Positions 6,722 through 14,715 are shown, counted from the first letter of the stretch. The stretch is 14,797 nt of DNA from Actinomycetes bacterium (GCA_023389315.1 JAEWEQ010000003.1:1-14797); one strand, 5' to 3'. Made by a program: numbers and translations. The notes: generated by a model from the sequence alone, not told the origin.

Positions 6722-7839
6722 TGAGTGTTCGTGTTGCCATTATTGGTGCTTCCGGTGCAGCCGGAGGAGAAATTGCGCGCTACCTAGCGGGCCACCCCGA
6801 GTGTGAAATCACCCAAGTGTGCGCCCACTCCCAAGCAGGCTCCAAACTGCGTGACGTCCACCCCCACCTACCGGCAAACCTCGACCACACTCTGGCCCCC
6901 ATTGACCCGCAAACCGTGGCCGAAGCCGACGTTGTCTTCGTGGCCCTACCGCACGGACAATCCGGGGAACTGACCGCCCAGCTGCAGCAGGGAAGCCGAA
7001 CTCCGCTGGTCATCGACGTGGGCGCCGACCACCGTCTTACCGACGCCGCGGCGTGGGAAAAATACTACGGCAGTCAGTACCAGGGTGCCTGGACCTACGC
7101 CATGCCCGAGCTGATCCACGCCAGCGAAGCACCCGCCCTCGTCAACGGCGAACAAAAGCAAGCCAAAACCAGCCGCCAAGCCCTGGCGAAGTCGCGTACC
7201 ATCGCGGTGCCCGGCTGCAACGTCACCGCGGCCACGCTGGCCATCCAGCCGGCGGTCGCCGCCGACCTGATCGACCCCGCGCACCTGGCAATCACCGCCG
7301 CAGTGGGGTACTCCGGCGCCGGTAAATCCGTGCAGCCCCGACTCATGGCCATCCAAGCGCTATCCAACCTGGTGCCGTACTCGGCGGCCGGCGCTCACCG
7401 CCACATCCCCGAGATCGTGCAAAACCTCACCGTCGCCGGAGGTGAGGACGTGCGCGTGAGCTTCACCCCCGTCCTCGTGCCCACCTCCCGCGGCATCCTC
7501 GCAGTGGTGAACGCCCCCCTGTCGGCCAGCCTGCTAAAGGTCCTGGAGGCCGAGGGTGAGGACGGTGCCAACGCCCGCGTCAAAGCCACCTACCGGGCGT
7601 GCTACCAACACGAGCCGCTGGTGGAAGTCACCGACGAACTACCCCAATCCCAACCGGTACTGGGAACCGCCCGCGCCCAAGTGTGGGCGGCAGTGGATGA
7701 AACTGCTGGGGCGTTCACCGCCATTTGTGCCCTCGACAACTTGGGGAAGGGCACCGCGGCCGCCGCCGTGCAAGCCATGAACCTGGCCCTCGGCCTGCCC
7801 GAACTATTGGGCGTAAACCAGATTGGAGTGGCCCCATGA
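6721..7839 (+). CDS. argC: N-acetyl-gamma-glutamyl-phosphate reductase
   Basis: NADPH-dependent reduction of N-acetylglutamyl phosphate to the semialdehyde, the third step of ornithine synthesis. The 372-residue product has the nucleotide-binding GASGAAGGE at 9-17, ALPHGQS at 75-81, the catalytic Cys166 in AVPGCNVTAA (the family more often has PGCYPTA) and the catalytic His227 in AAGAHRHIPE. A stretch around 140-160, rich in Lys, Gln and Ala, is somewhat longer than in typical homologues. The start matches the normal family N-terminus (MSVRVAIIGASG). This is the first gene of the arginine operon. Its stop overlaps the argJ start as ATGA, which implies translational coupling. It is probably repressed by ArgR through the box just upstream. 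Confidence 0.96.
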   Translation: MSVRVAIIGASGAAGGEIARYLAGHPECEITQVCAHSQAGSKLRDVHPHLPANLDHTLAPIDPQTVAEADVVFVALPHGQSGELTAQLQQGSRTPLVIDVGADHRLTDAAAWEKYYGSQYQGAWTYAMPELIHASEAPALVNGEQKQAKTSRQALAKSRTIAVPGCNVTAATLAIQPAVAADLIDPAHLAITAAVGYSGAGKSVQPRLMAIQALSNLVPYSAAGAHRHIPEIVQNLTVAGGEDVRVSFTPVLVPTSRGILAVVNAPLSASLLKVLEAEGEDGANARVKATYRACYQHEPLVEVTDELPQSQPVLGTARAQVWAAVDETAGAFTAICALDNLGKGTAAAAVQAMNLALGLPELLGVNQIGVAP

Positions 7840-9116
7840 CCAGCCCCAACACTACCGGGGTGTGCTACCCGCGCGGGTTCCGCGCCGCGGGCGTCACCGC
7901 CGGCCTGAAAGCTTCCGGCCTGCCGGACCTGGCACTGGTGGAAAACCGCGGTGAGCAGGTGTCTTCCGCAGTAGTCACCACCTCCAACCGCATGTGCGCT
8001 GCCCCCGTCCAGCACCTGCGGCAGCAAAGCGGGCGCGCCAACCTCACCCACGTCATTCTTAACAGTGGCAACGCTAACGCCGCCACCGGCCAGCGCGGCT
8101 ACCAGCACGTCCTCGCCACGGTGGAAGCCCTGGCACAGGCCACCGGGGCGGAGCGCGGCCAGATCGCAGTGTGCTCCACCGGTGTGATCGGCCAACTAAT
8201 GGACATTGAGACCCTCACCGGCGCCATCCCCACCCTGGTGGAAGCCCTCAGCGAAACCGGAGGCGAGGACGCCGCCACCGCGATTTGCACCACCGACACG
8301 CGCACTAAAACTCACGCCGAGCAGGTGGGCGCCGAAGGGCGCAGCTGGCGCGTGGGCGGCATGGTGAAAGGCGCCGGCATGTTGGCCCCCGCCATGGCCA
8401 CCATGCTTTGCGTGATCACCACCGACGCGCAAGTGAGCGCCCAACTGGCGCAAAGCGCGTTGGAAAAAGCCGTGTCACGCACCTTCAACCGCACCGACAG
8501 TGACGGGTGCATGTCCACCAACGACACCGTCATTTTGCTCAACTCAGGGCAAAGCGGCTGCGCGCCCAGTGCCGCGGAGTTCGAAACCGCCCTCGAAAAT
8601 GCTTGCGCCGACCTGGCAGGCCAGTTAGTGGCCGACGCCGAAGGTGCCCACCACCGGCTAAATATCGAGGTAGTGGGCGCAGATTCCGAGGACGGGGCGG
8701 AAGCCGTCGCGCGCGCCGTAGCCCGCTCAAACCTGGTTAAGACCGCCATTTTCGGTGGTGACCCCAACTGGGGGCGGATCCTTTCCGAAGTGGGCACGGT
8801 GCCGGCCTCCGTGGCAGCTTACGAGCCCGACCAAGTGGATATCGCCATCAACGGTGTGCAGCTGTGCGCCGGTGGGGCACTGATTGCCCCCGTCCCGACG
8901 GTGAAACTAGCGGGGCCGTTGCCGGTGTCGCACGCCGCCACCGGGGTGGGCCAGGCCGCTGACCGCGAAACGCCAGTCACGTCCTCGCCCGAAAACGACC
9001 CGATCCCGCTGGTGACCGTCACCATTGACCTGCATGCGGGCCCGCACTCGGCCACCATCTACACCACCGACCTGACCTACGACTACGTCACCATCAACAG
9101 CGAGTACACCACATGA
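7836..9116 (+). CDS. argJ: Bifunctional glutamate N-acetyltransferase / ornithine acetyltransferase
   Basis: Moves the acetyl group from N-acetylornithine to glutamate, so the acetyl cycle runs without loss; some members also use acetyl-CoA. It is 426 residues from the ATG at 7836, preceded by GGAG (7824-7827) and overlapping the argC stop. The self-cleavage site is clear in KGAGMLAPAMATML, giving alpha and beta chains with Thr189 as nucleophile; the oxyanion-hole STG is at 114-116. FGGDPNWGRI (306-315) and the C-terminal DLTYDYVTINSEYTT are family hallmarks. An insert-like stretch of about 25-30 residues (about 360-390, ending TPVTSSPENDP) is unusual and carries a CGAGGACG octamer. No argA is present here, so ArgJ may also prime the cycle. 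Its stop overlaps the argB start (ATGA). Confidence 0.97.
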   Translation: MTSPNTTGVCYPRGFRAAGVTAGLKASGLPDLALVENRGEQVSSAVVTTSNRMCAAPVQHLRQQSGRANLTHVILNSGNANAATGQRGYQHVLATVEALAQATGAERGQIAVCSTGVIGQLMDIETLTGAIPTLVEALSETGGEDAATAICTTDTRTKTHAEQVGAEGRSWRVGGMVKGAGMLAPAMATMLCVITTDAQVSAQLAQSALEKAVSRTFNRTDSDGCMSTNDTVILLNSGQSGCAPSAAEFETALENACADLAGQLVADAEGAHHRLNIEVVGADSEDGAEAVARAVARSNLVKTAIFGGDPNWGRILSEVGTVPASVAAYEPDQVDIAINGVQLCAGGALIAPVPTVKLAGPLPVSHAATGVGQAADRETPVTSSPENDPIPLVTVTIDLHAGPHSATIYTTDLTYDYVTINSEYTT

Positions 9117-10006
9117 GCGAGCTAACTGCCTTCGACAAGACCCGGATTCTGCTGGAAACCATGCCGTGGCTGCGCCGCTACTCGGGCCGGCGCATCGTCA
9201 TCAAATACGGTGGCAACGCCATGGTGGATGAAGACCTCAAACGTGCCTTCGCCCAAGACATCCTGTTCCTCCACACCTGGGGTGTGCACCCCATCGTGGT
9301 GCACGGCGGCGGCCCGCAGATTAACGACATGCTCGCTCGCGTGAACCTCGCCGCGCCCTTCGCCTCCGGCCTGCGCGTCACCACCCCGGAAGTGATGGAA
9401 ATCGTGCGCATGGTGCTGCAAGGCAAAGTGCAACGCGAAATCGTGTCCCTGCTCAACGCTGATTCTATTGCCGCGGTGGGCCTGTCGGGGGAGGACGCGC
9501 GCCTGCTTACCGCCCGCCGACGCACCCACGACGCCGCCGGCAACCCCATTGACCTGGGGCAAGTCGGTGACGTCACCGCGGTGAACGCCAGCCCCATTGA
9601 GAACCTGCTGAACACCGGCCACATCCCGGTGATCTCCACCGTGGCGGTGGATGAAACCGAACCCTCCCAGGTGTTGAACGTCAACGCCGATGCCGCCGCC
9701 GCTGCCATTGCCATTGCGGTGAGAGCGGAAAAACTCATTATGCTTACCGACGTGCCCGGGGTGTATCGCAACTACCCCGACCCAGACTCCCTGATCCAGA
9801 ACATGAACCTGGAAGAGGTACGAGAACTGCTACCAACCGTGGATTCAGGGATGATCCCCAAACTCCAAGGCGCCCTGGACGCGGTGGAAGCGGGAGTAAA
9901 CCGGGTGCATATTATTGATGGGCGCCAGGCCCACTCCATGCTGCTGGAGATTTTCACCGACCGGGGGATTGGCACCATGATTACCGCAGGTGATAGCCAT
10001 GACTGA
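9113..10006 (+). CDS. argB: Acetylglutamate kinase, probably arginine-feedback-inhibited
   Basis: ATP-dependent phosphorylation of N-acetylglutamate, usually the flux-controlling step. The 297 residues show Lys31 in IKYGGNAM, the glycine loop HGGGPQI (64-70), Arg88 in FASGLRVT, LNVNADAAA (188-196), MLTDVPGVY (210-218) and Lys250 in MIPKLQGA. The N-terminal helix KTRILLETMPWLRRY (9-23) and the C-terminal HSMLLEIFTDRGIGTMI are signatures of the hexameric, arginine-sensitive class, so I infer feedback inhibition by arginine. The gene overlaps argJ by 4 bases and argD by 8, indicating coupled translation inside one operon. Confidence 0.97.
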   Translation: MSELTAFDKTRILLETMPWLRRYSGRRIVIKYGGNAMVDEDLKRAFAQDILFLHTWGVHPIVVHGGGPQINDMLARVNLAAPFASGLRVTTPEVMEIVRMVLQGKVQREIVSLLNADSIAAVGLSGEDARLLTARRRTHDAAGNPIDLGQVGDVTAVNASPIENLLNTGHIPVISTVAVDETEPSQVLNVNADAAAAAIAIAVRAEKLIMLTDVPGVYRNYPDPDSLIQNMNLEEVRELLPTVDSGMIPKLQGALDAVEAGVNRVHIIDGRQAHSMLLEIFTDRGIGTMITAGDSHD

Positions 10007-11204
10007 CTCCACCCTGGCACGCTATCAAAACGTCATGATGCCGGTGTTTGGCCAACCCGCCCTCACTTTGGTGCGCGGGGAAGGCTCTTACGTGTGGGAT
10101 GAAGACGGCAAACGCTACTTGGATCTGCTGGGCGGGATCGCGGTGAACGTCCTCGGTCATGCCCACCCGGCAGTGGCGAGGGCGGTGGCAGCCCAATCCC
10201 AGGAACTGATCCACGTCTCCAACTTCTTCGCCACGCCTCCCGCGGTGGGACTGGCGGGCGACCTGGTGCGCCTGGCCAGCGCCGATGAACAGGTGCGCTC
10301 CCACTGCCGCGTGTTCCTGGCGAACTCCGGCACGGAAGCTAACGAAGCTGCCCTGAAGATCGTTAAAGCCTGGGGCAACACCCACGGGAAAAACCGCATC
10401 ATTGCCCTGGAGCGTGGCTTCCACGGCCGCAGCCTGGGTGCCCTGTCGGTCACCTCGAAAGCCGCTTACCGCGAGCCCTTCGCCCCGCTGCTGCCGAACG
10501 TGGAGTGGGTGGATCCCAATTCACCCACCGCGTTAGACACCATTGGCGAGGACGTGGCCGGCGTCATCGTTGAACCCATCCAAGGTGAAGCCGGGGTACG
10601 AGAACTCCCCGCCGGTTTCCTCTCTGACTTGCGTCAGCGTTGCGACACGGTGGGTGCCCTGCTGGTGGTAGACGAAGTGCAAACCGGGATGGGACGCACC
10701 GGCCAGTGGCTAGGACACCACGAGTCGGGCATCATCCCCGACGTGGTCACCCTGGCGAAGGGCCTGGGCGGTGGCATGCCAATCGGCGCCGTCATCACTA
10801 TGACTACCGCCGCCAGCGGCGTCCTCACCGCCGGGATGCACGGGTCCACGTTCGGGGCGAACCCGGTGTGTGCGGCGGCGGCGCGCGCGGTGATCGCCAC
10901 CATCGAAAACGAAGGCTTGCTGGACCACGCCGCCCAGTTGGGACAGGCTTGGCGCCAGCAACTACGCCAAACCGGCGGTCCCTTGGTTTCCCAAGTGCGA
11001 GGACGGGGCCTGCTGATTGGCATCGAACTGGCCGAACCGATCGCAGCCGCCGCCGTGGTAGCCGCGCGAGAGGCGGGTTTCATCATTAACGCCACCGATG
11101 AACGCACCTTGCGACTGGCCCCGGCGCTCAACCTCAGCGCCGCCGAAGCGCAGAGTTTCACGGCGGCCCTGCCGCAGATCGTCCAGGTCGCTGGAAGCAG
11201 GTGA
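9999..11204 (+). CDS. argD: Acetylornithine aminotransferase
   Basis: PLP-dependent class III aminotransferase that makes N-acetylornithine from the semialdehyde with glutamate as amino donor. It has 401 residues from ATG 9999, with AGGTG (9988-9992) as ribosome binding site; an in-frame GTG at 9990 is a weaker alternative that would add 3 residues. Key elements are SGTEANEAA (110-118) for phosphate binding, FHGRSLGALS (141-150), Asp225 in VVDEVQTGMGRTG, the Schiff-base Lys254 in LAKGLGGGMPIGA and STFGANPV (283-290). It overlaps the end of argB by 8 bases. The next gene downstream is argR after only 3 bases, so argF, often found at this point, is missing. Confidence 0.96.
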   Translation: MTDSTLARYQNVMMPVFGQPALTLVRGEGSYVWDEDGKRYLDLLGGIAVNVLGHAHPAVARAVAAQSQELIHVSNFFATPPAVGLAGDLVRLASADEQVRSHCRVFLANSGTEANEAALKIVKAWGNTHGKNRIIALERGFHGRSLGALSVTSKAAYREPFAPLLPNVEWVDPNSPTALDTIGEDVAGVIVEPIQGEAGVRELPAGFLSDLRQRCDTVGALLVVDEVQTGMGRTGQWLGHHESGIIPDVVTLAKGLGGGMPIGAVITMTTAASGVLTAGMHGSTFGANPVCAAAARAVIATIENEGLLDHAAQLGQAWRQQLRQTGGPLVSQVRGRGLLIGIELAEPIAAAAVVAAREAGFIINATDERTLRLAPALNLSAAEAQSFTAALPQIVQVAGSR

Positions 11205-11207
11205 ACC

Positions 11208-11753
11208 ATGAGCGAAACTGAACTCAACCGCATGCCCGCGTCCAAGTCGGGCCGCCACGCCGCGATTGAACACATCCTGGGGACGCAGGCCATCACGTCG
11301 CAAACTGAGCTGCAAACCGAGTTGGAAAAAGTTGGGATCGTGGCCGCCCAGGCGACATTGTCACGCGACCTGCTGGAGCTGCGTGCCACCAAGGTGCGCG
11401 ACCCGCAAGGGCGGCGCGTTTACGCGGTGGCGAAGGCGGGAACGTCCTCGCCGTGGGAAGAAGAAGGCCCCGACGCGAAGCTGCAACGCTGGGCCCAGGA
11501 CCTGCTGGTGGCGGCCGCCACCTCCGCGCAGATCGCGGTGCTACGCACCCCGGCGGGAGCGGCGAACCTACTGGGGTCCGCTATCGACTCGGTACGCAAC
11601 GACTCGGTGCTGGGGACCGTGGCCGGTGACGACACCATCATGGTGGTGTGCACCGACGCGGCCGCCGCGAACGAGTTCTGCGAACAAATGCTAGCCCTGG
11701 CCGAGGGCGGGCGCGCCGAGGGCGGCGGGGCCACTAACCTAGACGACGAATAA
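11208..11753 (+). CDS. argR: Arginine repressor
   Basis: Arginine-responsive hexameric DNA-binding regulator of arginine genes. Of 181 residues, the N-terminal winged helix (about 14-75) contains the recognition segment AAQATLSRDLLELRATKVR (46-64). A Ser/Pro/Glu-rich linker (78-90) follows. The C-terminal oligomerisation and arginine-binding domain has LRTPAGAANLLGSAID (112-127) and the ligand signature GTVAGDDT (136-143). The last about 15 residues are Gly/Glu/Asp-rich and probably floppy. AGGTGA in the argD tail is a plausible ribosome binding site, and the gene starts 3 bases past the argD stop. It is embedded in the operon it should control, giving autoregulation if the argC promoter drives it. 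Confidence 0.95.
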   Translation: MSETELNRMPASKSGRHAAIEHILGTQAITSQTELQTELEKVGIVAAQATLSRDLLELRATKVRDPQGRRVYAVAKAGTSSPWEEEGPDAKLQRWAQDLLVAAATSAQIAVLRTPAGAANLLGSAIDSVRNDSVLGTVAGDDTIMVVCTDAAAANEFCEQMLALAEGGRAEGGGATNLDDE

Positions 11754-11777
11754 ACAAACCAACAGGAGAAGAAGGAA

Positions 11778-13019
11778 ATGGCGAAAAAGGATCGTATCGT
11801 ACTGGCCTACTCCGGGGGACTGGACACCTCCGTGGCGATCGGCTGGATCGGGGAGCAAACCGGCGCGGAAGTGATTGCCGTGGCAGTGGACGTGGGCCAG
11901 GGCGGGGAAGACCTGAATGTGATCCGCCAACGCGCCCTCGACTGTGGCGCCGTGGAAGCCTACGTGGCGGACGCGCGCGATGAGTTCGCCGACGAATACT
12001 GCGTTCCCGCGCTCAAAGCTAACGCCCTGTACCAAAATGCCTACCCGCTGGTGTCGGCCCTGTCCCGCCCGCTGATCGCCAAGCACCTGGTGCGCGCTGC
12101 CCGCCAGTTCGGCGCCACCACCATGGCTCACGGGTGCACCGGTAAAGGCAACGACCAGGTGCGTTTCGAAGTGTCCTTCACCTCCATGGCACCGGACCTG
12201 ACTTGTATCGCCCCGGTGCGCGACCTGGCGTTGACCCGCGACGTCGCGATTGACTACGCGAACAAGCACAAACTGCCGATCGAAACCACCAAGAACAACC
12301 CGTTCTCCATCGACCAGAACGTGTGGGGCCGCGCCATTGAAACCGGGTTCTTGGAGGACCTGTGGAATGCGCCCACCAAGGACGTTTACTCCTACACCGA
12401 TGACCCCACCTACCCGCCGCTGCCCGACGAAGTGACCATCACTTTCGACCAGGGCGTACCGGTGGCCATTGACGGGCGCAAACTGTCCGTGCTGGAAATC
12501 ATCCAGGAACTCAACCAGCGGGCTGGCGCCCAAGGTATTGGCCGCATCGACATGGTGGAAGACCGCCTGGTGGGCATCAAGTCGCGCGAGATTTACGAAG
12601 CTCCCGGTGCCATGACCCTCATCGCTGCCCACAAGGAACTGGAAAACGTCACCTTGGAGCGCGAGCAAGCTCGCTTCAAGCACCGCGTGGACACTCGTTG
12701 GGCGGAACTGGTTTACGACGCCCAGTGGTTCTCCCCCTTGAAGAACTCCCTGGATGCTTTCATCGAAGACACCCAGCGTTACGTTTCCGGTGACATTCGC
12801 ATGACCCTGCACGGTGGGCGCGCCACCGTCACCGGCCGTAAGTCGGACACTTCGCTGTACGACTTCAACTTGGCGACCTACGAAACTGGGGACACCTTCG
12901 ACCAGTCGCACTCGCGTGGGTTCATTGAGATCTACGGCCTGACCGCGAAGCTTGCCGCTGCTCGCGATGTGCGTTTCGGCAACGGGGTGGACTTCGGCGT
13001 GGGCGATCTGCAACGCTAG
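11778..13019 (+). CDS. argG: Argininosuccinate synthase, class I
   Basis: ATP-dependent condensation of citrulline with aspartate, the seventh step of the pathway. The 413 residues begin KDRIVLAYSGGLDTSVAI, with the N-type ATP pyrophosphatase loop SGGLDTS (12-18), and contain the second signature HGCTGKGNDQVRFE. NNPFSIDQNVWGR and the C-terminal HSRGFIEIYGLTAKLAA region are also typical. The best ribosome binding site of the window, AGGAG (11764-11768), lies upstream, which fits strong expression. It follows argR after 24 bases and is followed by a strong hairpin. Unlike most of its neighbours it contains no CGAGGACG octamer. Confidence 0.97.
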   Translation: MAKKDRIVLAYSGGLDTSVAIGWIGEQTGAEVIAVAVDVGQGGEDLNVIRQRALDCGAVEAYVADARDEFADEYCVPALKANALYQNAYPLVSALSRPLIAKHLVRAARQFGATTMAHGCTGKGNDQVRFEVSFTSMAPDLTCIAPVRDLALTRDVAIDYANKHKLPIETTKNNPFSIDQNVWGRAIETGFLEDLWNAPTKDVYSYTDDPTYPPLPDEVTITFDQGVPVAIDGRKLSVLEIIQELNQRAGAQGIGRIDMVEDRLVGIKSREIYEAPGAMTLIAAHKELENVTLEREQARFKHRVDTRWAELVYDAQWFSPLKNSLDAFIEDTQRYVSGDIRMTLHGGRATVTGRKSDTSLYDFNLATYETGDTFDQSHSRGFIEIYGLTAKLAAARDVRFGNGVDFGVGDLQR

Positions 13020-13026
13020 AAGACGT

Positions 13027-13061
13027 GGCGCCGGGGTTTTTCCTTAGTTCGCCCCGGCGCC
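13027..13061 (+). terminator. Strong GC hairpin directly after argG
   Basis: A perfect 10-bp stem, GGCGCCGGGG (13027-13036) and CCCCGGCGCC (13052-13061), encloses a 15-base loop that begins with five T. It starts 7 bases after the argG stop. There is no U-tract after the stem, so it would act as a U-less terminator, as an mRNA 3' end stabiliser, or as an attenuator lowering read-through into argH. Confidence 0.6.
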
Positions 13062-13073
13062 CGCTTGCGTTGC

Positions 13074-13113
13074 CGCGCCGGTCCGCGCTCCTGCGCTCTC
13101 GCGCCGGTCCGCG
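13074..13113. repeat. Direct 14-bp repeat in the argG-argH spacer
   Basis: CGCGCCGGTCCGCG occurs at 13074-13087 and again at 13100-13113, 26 bases apart, with similar flanking CTCC/TTCC bases after each copy. No gene is seen here; the open frames over this spacer are Ser/Pro/Arg-rich and unconvincing. Confidence 0.6.
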
Positions 13114-13150
13114 TTCCCTAACCATCGACGCCGGCGGCGTTTGTCGCCCC

Positions 13151-13240
13151 CAACCGTCCTCGGCAGCTTCGGCAAGTCGCCACCCGTCCTCGGGAGCTTC
13201 GGCAACTCACCCCCCGTCCTCGTAATCGTTCCCCGTCCGC
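13151..13240. repeat. 30-bp tandem repeat carrying phased CGAGGACG motifs
   Basis: Two adjacent 30-bp units, 13151-13180 and 13181-13210, agree at 26 of 30 bases by eye. A third, degenerate unit (13211-13240) keeps only the first third. Each contains the octamer CGTCCTCG (reverse of CGAGGACG) at the same place: 13155, 13185 and 13215, exactly 30 bp apart. The second shared part is AGCTTCGGCAA. The array ends 16 bases before the argH ATG, so it lies in the argH leader or promoter. Confidence 0.7.
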
Positions 13241-13256
13241 AACCAGAAAGACCACC

Positions 13257-14684
13257 ATGAGTGACTCCTCCATGAGCCTGTGGGGCGGCCGTTTCACCGG
13301 CGGCCCCGCGCAAGCCCTCGACGCCCTGTCCGTCTCCACCCATTTCGACTGGCGCCTGGCGCGCGCTGACCTGGCTGGGTCACGCGCCCATGCCCGCGAA
13401 CTGGAGCGCGTGGGCCTGCTCACCGCGGAGGAATGCCAGCGCATGATCGCCGCTCTCGATTCCCTCGACGCGGACGTGCAAAGCGGGGCTTTCACTCCCG
13501 CTCCTTCTGACGAGGACGTTCACACCGCTTTGGAACGCGGCCTGCTGGAGCGTGCCGGTGCGGAATTGGGCGGGAAACTGCGGGCGGGGCGGTCGCGTAA
13601 CGACCAGATCGCCACTTTGATCCGCATTTATTTACGCGCCCAACGGGTGCGCCTGACCAACTTGGTTTTGGACTTGGTAGACGCGCTGATCACCCAGGCG
13701 GCGGACGCGGGGGAAGCCATCATGCCGGGGCGCACCCACATGCAGCACGCTCAACCCGTCCTCGTGGCGCATCACTTGTTGGCCCACGTGTGGCCACTGT
13801 TGCGGGATTTGGAGCGTTTCGCGGATTGGGATCGCCGGGCGGCGCGCTCGCCCTACGGGGCGGGAGCGTTGGCGGGTAACACCTTGGGGATGGATCCGCG
13901 GCGCATTGCCCACCAGCTGGGTTTTGACGCGCCGTGTGAGAACTCTATTGACGCTACTTCCGCGCGCGACGTGGTGGCCGAGTTTGCGTTCATCGCCGCG
14001 ATGATCGGGGTGAACCTGTCGCGTTTGAGCGAAGAGATCATCATTTGGAACACCGTGGAGTTTGGTTACGTCACTTTGGACGATAGCTACTCCACCGGGT
14101 CATCCATCATGCCGCAGAAGAAGAATCCCGATATTGCGGAACTGGCGCGTGGGAAAGCCGGCCGCATGTTGGGTGACCTGCATGCTTTGTTAGCGGTGTT
14201 GAAGGGGTTGCCGCTGGCGTACGACCGCGACCTGCAGGAGGACAAGGAGCCGGTTTTTGACCAGATCGACACCCTGGAGGTGTTGCTGCCGGCGATGACC
14301 GGGATGGTGGCGACCATGACGCTGCACACCGACCGGATGGAAGAGTTGGCCCCGCGGGGTTTCTCCCTGGCGACCGATATTGCGGAGTGGTTGGTGAAAC
14401 ACCAGATGCCTTTCCGCGTGGCCCATGAGGTGGCGGGCAAGTGCGTGGCGTTGGCGGATTCCACTGGCCGCGAGCTGTGGGACCTGACCGATGAGGAGTT
14501 CGCCAGCATTGATCCGTTGCTAACCCCCGAGGTGCGTTCGGTGCTTTCCGCTGCCGGGTCGGTGCGGGCCCGCGCGGGCGTGGGTGGTACCGCGCCTGAG
14601 CGCGTGGCTGAGCAGTTGGCAGCGGCGCGCCAGGCAGCGCAGCAGATGCGCGAGGACGTGGCGGGCGCAGTCCCCGCTAACTGA
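13257..14684 (+). CDS. argH: Argininosuccinate lyase
   Basis: Splits argininosuccinate into arginine and fumarate, the last pathway step; a homotetramer of the fumarase/aspartase superfamily. The 475 residues start with the typical SLWGGRF (7-13). RSRNDQIAT (112-120), THMQHAQPV (160-168) with the catalytic histidine region, and the superfamily signature GSSIMPQKKNPD (281-292) with catalytic Ser283 are intact. The ATG has only a weak AGAAAG upstream. Leucine codons shift from CTG/CTC in the first about 90 residues to many TTG afterwards, a base-usage change within one gene. The last codons (REDVAGAVPAN) carry a CGAGGACG-containing 18-bp word repeated just after the stop. The 237 bp gap from argG suggests its own promoter or control. 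Confidence 0.97.
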   Translation: MSDSSMSLWGGRFTGGPAQALDALSVSTHFDWRLARADLAGSRAHARELERVGLLTAEECQRMIAALDSLDADVQSGAFTPAPSDEDVHTALERGLLERAGAELGGKLRAGRSRNDQIATLIRIYLRAQRVRLTNLVLDLVDALITQAADAGEAIMPGRTHMQHAQPVLVAHHLLAHVWPLLRDLERFADWDRRAARSPYGAGALAGNTLGMDPRRIAHQLGFDAPCENSIDATSARDVVAEFAFIAAMIGVNLSRLSEEIIIWNTVEFGYVTLDDSYSTGSSIMPQKKNPDIAELARGKAGRMLGDLHALLAVLKGLPLAYDRDLQEDKEPVFDQIDTLEVLLPAMTGMVATMTLHTDRMEELAPRGFSLATDIAEWLVKHQMPFRVAHEVAGKCVALADSTGRELWDLTDEEFASIDPLLTPEVRSVLSAAGSVRARAGVGGTAPERVAEQLAAARQAAQQMREDVAGAVPAN

Positions 14685-14715
14685 GCGGTTTCATTCCCGA
14701 GGACGTGGCGGGCGC
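14651..14715. repeat. 18-bp perfect direct repeat across the argH stop
   Basis: CGAGGACGTGGCGGGCGC occurs at 14651-14668, inside the last codons of argH, and again at 14698-14715 in the spacer, 47 bases apart. Both copies begin with the dispersed octamer. Confidence 0.8.

Noticed and set aside
11739..13013. Long minus-strand open frame opposite argG (424 codons).
   Set aside because: It is a shadow of argG in high-GC DNA; argG itself is unmistakable on the plus strand.
13025..13225. Open frame from a GTG in the argG-argH spacer, rich in Ser, Pro and Arg.
   Set aside because: It is a by-product of GC-rich repeats, has no ribosome binding site or recognisable domain, and covers the hairpin and tandem array.
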